27,188 bases of DNA from NCBI GenBank assembly GCA_944324625.1, contig CALUWZ010000003.1:1-27188 (forward strand), written 5' to 3'. This DNA is from an uncultured Mailhella sp. (GTDB taxonomy: Bacteria > Desulfobacterota > Desulfovibrionia > Desulfovibrionales > Desulfovibrionaceae). Positions 1 through 5,698 of this stretch are shown here, piece by piece. Below the pieces are notes generated by a model that was not told the DNA's origin, made no database searches, and was given only the letters and a program-made list of their open reading frames with translations. How positions within the stretch are numbered: position 1 is the stretch's first letter; every line of letters begins with the position of its first letter. The translations under genes were made by a program, and so were the position numbers.

Positions 1-518
1 ATTAATGCCTGCATGCCGGAAAGACCGTCACGGTAGCGCAGGCTGTCATATAACACAGCAGGCTGATTGGGATTGGCACGGCCTGCCAAATTCTGCAGCC
101 ATGCAGTTTCATTGCTTGTCAAATCGGCATTGCCGCCCCGCGTGCTTTGGGAAAGAAGATCCAAAAGTTCCTTCACCGTAGCGCCGCCCGGCTTATTCAT
201 TAAGTCCGCCAAAGCATTTTGCGCTTCTATGCATACATTGTCATTTTGAAACGCCTTGGCCAGCTTTGCCAGTTCGTCCTGATTGAAACGCGGTTCCTGC
301 GGAACAAAAAAGGAATAAATTTCCGCACGGGTGGAGTATACTGATGTATCGTCCTCATCATCTTCCTCGCCGTTTTCTTTGCTGTCCTGCACTTCATTTT
401 TGCAGACTGCACTGTTCAACTCATTGGAAAAACTGGAATTTGATGAATTTTGCTGTCCGCTTTCTACATAGTTTGCATCCATGTTTGCGGTATCAAACGA
501 GATAGGCATATATTGCAT
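1..518 (-). CDS. Partial unknown protein, possibly FliK-like flagellar protein (N-terminal 172 residues)
   Basis: An open frame runs leftward from an ATG at 518-516 to the window edge without a stop. A strong ribosome binding site (AAAGGAG, 525-531) sits seven bases upstream of the ATG. The protein begins MQYMPISFDTAN, has a Ser/Asn-rich stretch, then an acidic run GEEDDEDD, then a more ordered helical-looking part (FNQDELAKLAKAFQ, ALADLMNKPGGATVKELLDLL). There is no signal peptide or membrane segment. A near-perfect sigma-54 promoter lies just upstream, which in this type of organism points to flagellar genes. A disordered N-terminus followed by weakly conserved helices would suit a hook-length control protein (FliK), but no diagnostic FliK domain lies in the visible part, so this name is only a guess. 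The reading frame itself is well supported. Confidence 0.7.
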   Translation of the reverse strand, partial: MQYMPISFDTANMDANYVESGQQNSSNSSFSNELNSAVCKNEVQDSKENGEEDDEDDTSVYSTRAEIYSFFVPQEPRFNQDELAKLAKAFQNDNVCIEAQNALADLMNKPGGATVKELLDLLSQSTRGGNADLTSNETAWLQNLAGRANPNQPAVLYDSLRYRDGLSGMQAL

Positions 519-542
519 GGTAAACTCCTTTACCCGTATAAA

Positions 543-559
543 AGCAAAGTCCGTGCCAA
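543..559 (-). promoter_or_regulatory. Sigma-54 (-24/-12) promoter of the left-edge gene
   Basis: Read leftward, the sequence is TTGGCACGGACTTTGCT, matching the consensus YTGGCACG-N4-TTGCW at every defined position. The GG (557-556) and GC (545-544) dinucleotides have the required ten-base separation. The predicted start near 532 leaves a very short leader before the ribosome binding site and the ATG at 518. An AT-rich stretch (about 595-690) lies behind it and could bend or hold an activator, but no specific enhancer site is recognised. Confidence 0.8.
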
Positions 560-703
560 GCTCCGCAAAATATGCCCCATGAGGATATTACAATTTTGTT
601 CATATTTTAAATGCATATTATTTCAATAAGATAAATAAAATTATTAAATATTTAAAAAAATATATATACAAATTTTGTGCTTTTGTATAAACTCCCCCTG
701 ATT

Positions 704-723
704 ATGCTTAACAAAATAAGCAT
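704..723. repeat. Inverted repeat upstream of the NhaC gene, possible operator
   Basis: ATGCTTA-acaaaa-TAAGCAT is a perfect inverted repeat with 7-bp arms and a 6-bp spacer, 47 bp before the antiporter start. It overlaps a plausible -35 box (TTAACA, 708-713, with TAGGTT 17 bp downstream). A further half-site-like AGCAT follows at 727-731 region. It could be a repressor operator; no transcription factor family is recognised. Confidence 0.35.
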
Positions 724-769
724 TTTAGCATAGGTTGTCAGGCATAAAGTTTATTTATGAGAGGCAGTT

Positions 770-2302
770 ATGGATGCGTATTACGCTGGGTGGCTTTCCA
801 TTGTTCCGCCCGTTTTGGCAATTATTCTTGCGCTTATTACCAAGGAAGTTTTTTCTTCCCTTTTAATCGGTATTTTAAGCGGCACGCTGATTTATTCAAT
901 CGGCATGAATGCAGATTTTATTGTTATGAATACCGTTGAAGTGGCTTTTTCCACCATGGCAAACAAAGTTGATTTCAACATCATTCTTTTCTGCAGTCTG
1001 CTCGGTGCGCTCGTTTACGTTATTTCTCTTGCAGGCGGCACCAAAGCCTACGGCATTTGGGCAACAAAACGCATAACAAGCAGAAAATCCGCCATGCTTT
1101 CCACAGGCGGTTTGGGGGCTGCCATTTTTATTGACGACTATTTCAACTGCCTCACCGTAGGCACGGTTATGCGCCCCGTTACCGACAACTATAAAATCTC
1201 CCGTGCAAAACTGGCATATCTTATCGACTCCACTGCAGCACCCATCTGCATTATCGCACCTATTTCTTCATGGGCAGCGGCCGTTGGCAGCAACCTTAAA
1301 GCAACCGGTGCTTTTGACAGCGATTTTGCGGCGTTTGTGGCCACCATCCCGTACAACTTCTATGCCATTTTGGCCCTTGTCATGGTATTTCTCGTCTGTA
1401 TCGGCAATTTTGATTTCGGCGCCATGTACAAAGCCGAAAAGAAAGCCCTTGAAGAAGGCGATGTGGGCGATACCAACGAACAGAAACATCAGCTCAACGC
1501 TTCAAGCCGCGGCACCATGTTTGACATGCTTATCCCCATTATTTCCCTGATTATTTTCGCAACCCTTGCCCTTTTATACAGCGGCGGCTACTTCGGCAAA
1601 GACCCCGCATACCATACCTTGGGAGCTGCCTTCGGCAACTGCTCCGCAGGCCCTTCCCTTGTTTGGGCCAGTTTCGGCGCACTTATGGTAGCATTCTTCC
1701 TCTTCATTCCCCGCCGCCTTTTAACCCTTCAGGCATTTATGGACGGCGTTGTGGAAGGCGTAAAAGCCATGCTTCCCGCCAACATGATTTTGGTGCTTGC
1801 ATGGGGCATAAGCGGTGTCTGCCGTGACCTTCTTTCCACTCCCGAATTCGTAAAATCCCTGTTTGAAGCAGACAGCGGCGCCACCATGGGCTTTTTGCCT
1901 GCCTTTATCTTTATTGTGGCAGGCTTCCTCAGCTTCTCCACAGGCACTGCATGGGGCACTTTCGGTATTCTTATTCCCATTGTTGTTCCCGTTGCCCAAG
2001 CCATCAACCCCGAACTGGTTACGGTCTGCCTTTCCTCCACCTTGGCAGGCTCAGTATTCGGCGACCACTGTTCCCCTATTTCCGATACAACCATTCTTTC
2101 CAGCGCAGGCGCAGGATGCAACCACGTCCAGCACGTATCGACGCAGCTCGGCTACGCCCTTATTGTTGCGGCCTGCAGCGTAATTGGTTACATTATTGCC
2201 GGATTTACCGACGGCAATGTATGGCTGAGCCTCGGCACTGCCTTTGTTCTGCTCATCCTGACCGTGATATTCCTGCATAAACGCAGCGAACGGCTGGCAT
2301 AA
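770..2302 (+). CDS. nhaC: NhaC family Na+/H+ antiporter
   Basis: This 510-residue inner-membrane protein has about a dozen hydrophobic segments spread along its length and no signal peptide. It resembles the NhaC family (Na+/H+ antiporters, including malate/lactate-coupled members). Family-like stretches include GGTKAYG near residue 90, GGLGAAIFIDDYFNCLTVGTVMRPV around 112-137, IDSTAAPICIIAPISSWAA around 152-170, FSTGTAWGTFGILIPI around 387-402, and VFGDHCSPISDTTILSSAGAGCNH around 430-453, where acidic and polar residues probably form the ion path. It would exchange external H+ for cytoplasmic Na+, or act in an organic acid exchange; the substrate cannot be fixed from sequence. The start follows a GAGAGG ribosome binding site. 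The gene stands alone, closed by its own terminator. Confidence 0.9.
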   Translation: MDAYYAGWLSIVPPVLAIILALITKEVFSSLLIGILSGTLIYSIGMNADFIVMNTVEVAFSTMANKVDFNIILFCSLLGALVYVISLAGGTKAYGIWATKRITSRKSAMLSTGGLGAAIFIDDYFNCLTVGTVMRPVTDNYKISRAKLAYLIDSTAAPICIIAPISSWAAAVGSNLKATGAFDSDFAAFVATIPYNFYAILALVMVFLVCIGNFDFGAMYKAEKKALEEGDVGDTNEQKHQLNASSRGTMFDMLIPIISLIIFATLALLYSGGYFGKDPAYHTLGAAFGNCSAGPSLVWASFGALMVAFFLFIPRRLLTLQAFMDGVVEGVKAMLPANMILVLAWGISGVCRDLLSTPEFVKSLFEADSGATMGFLPAFIFIVAGFLSFSTGTAWGTFGILIPIVVPVAQAINPELVTVCLSSTLAGSVFGDHCSPISDTTILSSAGAGCNHVQHVSTQLGYALIVAACSVIGYIIAGFTDGNVWLSLGTAFVLLILTVIFLHKRSERLA

Positions 2303-2306
2303 CTTC

Positions 2307-2336
2307 AAAAAGCACTCTTTATGAGTGCTTTTTTTA
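2307..2336 (+). terminator. Rho-independent terminator after nhaC
   Basis: A hairpin with arms AAAAGCACTC (2308-2317) and GAGTGCTTTT (2323-2332) around loop TTTAT continues into a T run. It starts five bases after the antiporter stop codon. Confidence 0.9.
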
Positions 2337-2348
2337 TAGGAGTTTTCC

Positions 2349-2933
2349 ATGAATATTTTTTATTTTTTTTTTTTTTTCATTACCCTCGGCGTCAATGTTC
2401 TTCCAAAAGACAGCTTTTATCAGCTTCTTGTGCAAAGCCTTGCGGAAAAACACAGCGTGCCTCCGACCAAATTTTATAATCTCGGTGCGTGCAAAAACTC
2501 CTCCAAAGAAATACTTGCCCGCATGGAACAGGAATTTTCCGCACGCAGTCTTCCGGGCAGCACGCCGTTTTTTGTGATAATGTGCGGCGTGGTGGACACC
2601 ATGAAATTTACCGACACACCGTACCTCTCCTTGGAAGAAAGCAGGCAAAACTATGCACAGCTGCTTGCCGCCGCCCAAAAATACGGAAAAATTCTGGCAG
2701 TAAGCCCGACTCCCGTTGCCAATGAAGAACAAAACTCCCGTCTTGCAAAACTTATTGCCGAACAGGAAAAAATCTGCCATGAAAAAAATATTCCATACCT
2801 GAATATTTTCCCGCAGCTTCACAATGACGCTTTTACCGCAGATTTAAAAGACGGAGTACACCCCGGCGAAAAAGGCAATGCCATGATTGCGGAACTGATT
2901 AAAAATCCCATAACGGCACTCTGTCAGTTTTAG
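2349..2933 (+). CDS. Degenerate SGNH/GDSL hydrolase homologue with T15 tract in the block I region
   Basis: This 194-residue protein has the fold signature of small SGNH/GDSL esterases: block II-like NLGACKNSSKEIL (44-56), the GVxDT block III region (80-84) and block V DGVHPG with Asp168 and His171. Two catalytic residues are missing. Where block I should read GDSITLG, the protein has a run of phenylalanines followed by ITLG, because codons 5-10 fall in a tract of 15 T (2363-2377); the nucleophile Ser is gone. In block III the oxyanion Asn is Val82 (GTG, 2592-2594). So the protein as read should not be an active hydrolase. It could be a pseudoenzyme, a decaying gene, a slippage-switched gene, or a sequencing error at the homopolymer. 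The TAGGAG ribosome binding site and ATG are good. It sits after the nhaC terminator and may be transcribed separately. Confidence 0.7.
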   Translation: MNIFYFFFFFITLGVNVLPKDSFYQLLVQSLAEKHSVPPTKFYNLGACKNSSKEILARMEQEFSARSLPGSTPFFVIMCGVVDTMKFTDTPYLSLEESRQNYAQLLAAAQKYGKILAVSPTPVANEEQNSRLAKLIAEQEKICHEKNIPYLNIFPQLHNDAFTADLKDGVHPGEKGNAMIAELIKNPITALCQF

Positions 2934-2936
2934 CAC

Positions 2937-2965
2937 TTGCCAAATTTCGGTTTCGCACTTATATT
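2937..2965 (+). promoter_or_regulatory. Putative sigma-70 promoter of the Bax-inhibitor-1 family gene
   Basis: TTGCCA (2937-2942) and TATATT (2960-2965) are separated by 17 bp, directly after the preceding stop codon and 24 bp before the next ATG. Confidence 0.45.
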
Positions 2966-2988
2966 AAAAGGAAACCAACGGAGGAATT

Positions 2989-3690
2989 ATGAATTTCAAC
3001 CAAACACAAACAATGGCAGGAAGCCGCTCCAATGTTGCGGTATTCATGCAGCAGGTATATTTATGGATGGCCGCCGCCCTTGGCGTGACCGCTGTCAGCG
3101 CTTATTTCACCGCAAGCAGCCCTGCGCTGATTTCCGCCATTTTCACGGGATTTACCCCTATTATCCTTATGGTGGGCATTATCGGCCTTGTCATGTATCT
3201 TTCCTATGCCATGCATAAACTTTCCGCAGGCACGGCAACGGCTTTGTATATTGTATACGCAGCATTGAACGGCGTGTTCCTTGCTCCAATCGTGCTTGTA
3301 TATACGTCTGCCTCCATTGCCAAAACCTTTATCATAACCGCAGGCATGTTTGCAGGCATGAGCGTTTACGGCATGACCACCAAAAAAGATTTGTCAGGCA
3401 TGGGTTCTTTCCTGATCATGGGACTTTGGGGCCTTATCTTGGCAAGCCTTGTAAACCTCTTTTTCAAAAGCTCCATGATGGACTTTGTCATCAGCATTGT
3501 TGGCGTTTTGGTATTTGTCGGCCTGACCGCTTTTGACACCCAAAAACTCAAAACCATGGGCGAAACCGCACCGCTTGACGATGCCGTTGCCATCCGCCGC
3601 GGCGCACTGCTCGGCGCAATCACCCTGTATCTTGATTTTATTAACCTTTTCCTGTATCTGCTCCGTCTTTTCGGGGACAGAAGAAATTAA
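2989..3690 (+). CDS. Bax inhibitor-1/YccA family inner-membrane protein
   Basis: This 233-residue protein has seven hydrophobic segments and the features of the Bax inhibitor-1 (BI-1, YccA/YbhL) family. It has the N-terminal short cytoplasmic stretch ending in VYLWMAAALGVTA, the Gly-rich helix around GMFAGMSVYGMTTKKDLSGMGSF (near residues 121-144), and the C-terminal FVGLTAFDTQKLK around 179-191, including the conserved Asp, followed by ALLGAITLYLDFINLFLYLLRLFGDRRN. Some bacterial members are known as pH-sensitive Ca2+ leak channels or FtsH modulators; which role applies here is unknown. The start is set by GGAGGAATT directly before ATG. A possible promoter lies in the short gap after the SGNH homologue, so it may not need the upstream gene. 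Confidence 0.9.
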   Translation: MNFNQTQTMAGSRSNVAVFMQQVYLWMAAALGVTAVSAYFTASSPALISAIFTGFTPIILMVGIIGLVMYLSYAMHKLSAGTATALYIVYAALNGVFLAPIVLVYTSASIAKTFIITAGMFAGMSVYGMTTKKDLSGMGSFLIMGLWGLILASLVNLFFKSSMMDFVISIVGVLVFVGLTAFDTQKLKTMGETAPLDDAVAIRRGALLGAITLYLDFINLFLYLLRLFGDRRN

Positions 3691-3712
3691 TTTCTGTCAC
3701 AGCAATACTTCA

Positions 3713-3770
3713 GGAAAATTTTTAATTTCATAAATTTTCCCTTGACAAGCGTGCCCGTTCTATATATAAA
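3713..3770 (+). promoter_or_regulatory. Strong sigma-70 promoter with AT-rich UP-like element for the tRNA-Val pair
   Basis: TTGACA (3742-3747) and TATAAA (3765-3770) are 17 bp apart, close to consensus, with the first tRNA base 12 bp after the -10 box. Immediately upstream, 3713-3740 is a perfect inverted repeat with 9-bp arms (GGAAAATTT / AAATTTTCC) around an AT-rich loop. Its A/T tract phasing resembles an UP element of stable RNA promoters; it has no T tail, so it is not a convincing terminator for the upstream gene. Confidence 0.75.
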
Positions 3771-3781
3771 CAACGCACGAC

Positions 3782-3857
3782 GGATGGTTAGCTCAGTTGG
3801 TAGAGCATCGGTTTTACACACCGAGGGTCGGGAGTTCGAGCCTCTCACCATCCACCA
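3782..3857 (+). tRNA. tRNA-Val (anticodon TAC), first copy
   Basis: The 76 bases include an encoded CCA. The acceptor stem is GGATGGT (3782-3788) paired with ACCATCC (3847-3853). The D arm is GCTC-AGTTGGTA-GAGC. The anticodon stem TCGGT/ACCGA carries loop TTTACAC, giving anticodon TAC (UAC, valine GUA and wobble codons). The T arm is GGGAG-TTCGAGC-CTCTC. All stems pair. It is the first of two identical genes, with a strong promoter upstream. Confidence 0.97.
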
Positions 3858-3891
3858 GCAAAAATAATATTTGGTATTGCCATATCAATAC

Positions 3892-3967
3892 GGATGGTTA
3901 GCTCAGTTGGTAGAGCATCGGTTTTACACACCGAGGGTCGGGAGTTCGAGCCTCTCACCATCCACCA
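3892..3967 (+). tRNA. tRNA-Val (anticodon TAC), second identical copy
   Basis: This copy is identical base for base to the gene at 3782-3857, with the same TAC anticodon loop and encoded CCA. The 34-bp spacer between them has no promoter that I recognise, so both are probably cut from one transcript that ends at the hairpin just downstream. The repeated unit extends by a base or two on each side (3780-3858 and 3890-3968), consistent with a simple tandem duplication. Confidence 0.97.
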
Positions 3968-3974
3968 GTTTTTG

Positions 3975-4001
3975 AAGCCTCTGCAAAGAGGCTTTTTTTT
4001 T
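3975..4001 (+). terminator. Terminator of the tRNA-Val transcript
   Basis: AAGCCTCT (3975-3982) pairs with AGAGGCTT (3987-3994) around loop GCAA, followed by a T run to about 4001. Confidence 0.92.
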
Positions 4002-4316
4002 GTTTAATCACCGTTTTCAATGCCTGCGCTTTTTCATCCGCAAAATCTTTCCTGCCGTTGTTCATACTGACAGTTTGCGGCATTTTGCCAAGACCCGCAT
4101 ATTGATTTTTTATCATACAATCAGGATATGCTAAGGTATCTGTTCAATTTTATTTTAACTATTTTTTATTTTTCAGCCTGCCATGCTGATTTATAAAAAT
4201 AACAGGAAATTATCAGGCAAGGATTTTTTACCCAAAATCAATGGCGGCCTTCGGTGAAAAGCAAGCCTGTCAGCTGCAGCGGCCCCCTCTCCTGAACAAT
4301 TTTTCCATACATTTTT

Positions 4317-4407
4317 AACAAAAAAAACAGCGTTTCCGCCTCTGAAAAGCCGAAGCGCTGCAAATCAAAAGCATTGTTCTTTTCGGCTGACTGATATTGA
4401 ACACATT
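4317..4407 (-). ncRNA. Candidate leftward small RNA
   Basis: On the minus strand an extended -10 element TTTGTTATAAT (TATAAT at 4419-4414) would start a transcript near 4407. About 50 bases later comes a hairpin with outer arms CAGCG/CGCTG (4328-4360 region) followed by a run of eight T, a normal intrinsic terminator. The predicted RNA is about 90 nt and non-coding. Its 5' part contains AGCCGAA (4388-4382), which can pair with TTCGGCT (4354-4348) in the 5' arm of the terminator, so two exclusive folds are possible. No good -35 box is seen. This is an inference from signals only; no family is recognised. Confidence 0.35.
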
Positions 4408-4475
4408 AATTCCATTATAACAAATTCGGAAACACACCCCTGTTTTGCATACTGACATATTTAAATTAAAAACAC

Positions 4476-4530
4476 TGTCCTCCTTTGACGTTGAGTGCAG
4501 AACACATCAAATGCATACCAAAGAAGGACA
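4476..4530. repeat. Inverted repeat with 12-base arms
   Basis: TGTCCTCCTTTG (4476-4487) and CAAAGAAGGACA (4519-4530) pair over all 12 positions with one G-U wobble when read as minus-strand RNA, around a 31-base loop. The right-hand arm in leftward orientation contains AAAGGAGG, a perfect Shine-Dalgarno-like element held in the stem, but no sensible open frame starts at the right distance. It has no T tail, so it is not a terminator. Confidence 0.5.
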
Positions 4531-4610
4531 TTCTCATATCTGAATTTTTAATTCCACCTGCAGAACAGGCGTTTTATTGTCGCTGAAGACTGTAAAAAAA
4601 CTGAAGGATG

Positions 4611-4636
4611 AAAAAAAAGGAAGCCTGTGCTTCCTT
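4611..4636 (-). terminator. Terminator after the periplasmic binding-protein gene
   Basis: Leftward, the stem AAGGAAGC (4636-4629) and GCTTCCTT (4624-4617) around ACAG is followed by eight T. It lies 22 bp beyond the stop codon at 4659 and closes the kinase/binding-protein operon. Confidence 0.9.
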
Positions 4637-4658
4637 AAATTTAAGAATGTGCGCAGCA

Positions 4659-5696
4659 TTATTCCGTTACGTCAATAATCTTTCGGGAATAGGCGCCATC
4701 TTTGGCCACATAGGAATAACTTCCGTTTATGCGCACGGAAATATTGTCCACTTCCCATTGATAGCCTGTGGCATAAAGCCAGTCTTTTCCTGAAAAATAA
4801 TTCTGAATCATGGCTCTGATAAGTTCTGCCATTTCATTCAATTCCTGTTTTACGGTAGCAGTAAAAACCCCCTGTTCGATTTTGTCGCAGGCTTCTTCAA
4901 TCCCGTCAAAACCGATAATGGCAATATCGTCGCTTTCAATATTAATGCCTTGCTCATTCAGATAGCGCAGAGCTCCGAGCGCCATATTGTCATTATTGCT
5001 GATGATAAGTTCCAAATCTTTGCCGTATTTGTCCATAATTTCGGGCATGGTGTGATATGAACAGTCATTAAGCCAATTGCAGACAAAATTTTCACCAAGC
5101 TGTACCAGTTCCAGCCCCAGTTCCTTGGCCGTCAGCACAGTATACAAAGAACGTGAAATGGCCTCAAAATTTCCCACAGGCCCCTGAAACATAATATACT
5201 GCAGTCTGCCGTCTTTATTTTTGTCATATTTTTCCGGATTCCAGACCAAATCCAAAAGGCGTCCCTGACATCTGCCTTCTTCCACTCCGTTATTGGCGAC
5301 CAAAACCGCATTTTTATACCCTTCAAAAACATGCGTATTAGGTTCGTTTTTAAAGAATATGCACGGCACGCCGTAACGCTTGAGCAAATCCAAAACTTCA
5401 GAAACATATACGGGCAGGACAATATTTACCAAAACCAGATCGGTTCCTTTATGCAGGCTTGTGCGGATTTGCTCCAGCTGAACATTCATATCGTTGCAGG
5501 CATCATATATTTCCAATTCAAAATCTTTCTGAAGGGATTTTTTTAATTCATGGGAAAGATCGGCAAGATAATTATCTTCCATACTGCGGATAAAACAGGC
5601 TATTTTAAATTTATCCGCCGCAAACGCACTGCCATATCCGCCCAAAAACAGCAAAACGGCCAGCAAACAAATTATTATGCTTTTACTCCTCAACAT
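4659..5696 (-). CDS. MglB-like periplasmic sugar-binding protein, probable receptor subunit
   Basis: This 345-residue protein has a signal peptide (hydrophobic 7-20, cleavage after SAFA near 26) and a type 1 periplasmic binding fold close to galactose/glucose-binding MglB. An EF-hand-like Ca2+ loop is kept: DKNKDGRLQ with Asp158, Asn160, Asp162 and Gln166. Ligand-site equivalents also look kept: Asp41 and Tyr43 (EDNY), Arg182, Trp208, Asn235, Asp264. The MglB His is replaced by Asn177 and its Asp by Glu179, so the ligand may be a related sugar rather than galactose. No ABC permease is adjacent. The gene follows a hybrid kinase by a few bases, so it most likely presents a ligand to that sensor, as LuxP does for LuxQ (inference). 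The start is the ATG at 5696: AAGGAG lies five bases upstream. The in-frame GTG two codons earlier overlaps the site. Confidence 0.85.
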   Translation of the reverse strand: MLRSKSIIICLLAVLLFLGGYGSAFAADKFKIACFIRSMEDNYLADLSHELKKSLQKDFELEIYDACNDMNVQLEQIRTSLHKGTDLVLVNIVLPVYVSEVLDLLKRYGVPCIFFKNEPNTHVFEGYKNAVLVANNGVEEGRCQGRLLDLVWNPEKYDKNKDGRLQYIMFQGPVGNFEAISRSLYTVLTAKELGLELVQLGENFVCNWLNDCSYHTMPEIMDKYGKDLELIISNNDNMALGALRYLNEQGINIESDDIAIIGFDGIEEACDKIEQGVFTATVKQELNEMAELIRAMIQNYFSGKDWLYATGYQWEVDNISVRINGSYSYVAKDGAYSRKIIDVTE

Positions 5697-5698
5697 GT

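Larger units (their letters stand above)
4002..4610. other. Non-coding block between the tRNA-Val pair and the binding-protein gene
   Basis: No convincing protein gene is seen here. The left half (4002-4316) is mixed sequence; a leftward open frame of 53 codons (4116 to 3955) has gene-like composition but no ribosome binding site and runs into the tRNA. The right half holds a leftward hairpin-plus-T-run at about 4317-4360, a TATAAT with extended -10 TG motif at 4414-4419 (minus strand), and a 12-bp-arm inverted repeat at 4476-4530. These are listed separately. Confidence 0.6.

Noticed and set aside
4308..4460. Leftward 48-codon frame running through the candidate small RNA
   Set aside because: The nearest ribosome binding site is about 20 bases away and locked in a stem, and the frame reads through the terminator hairpin; it is probably chance.
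3782..4610. Possible integration site of a mobile element at the tRNA-Val pair
   Set aside because: There is no integrase, no direct repeat of the tRNA end further away, and no phage-like genes; the repeat is only the tandem tRNA copy.
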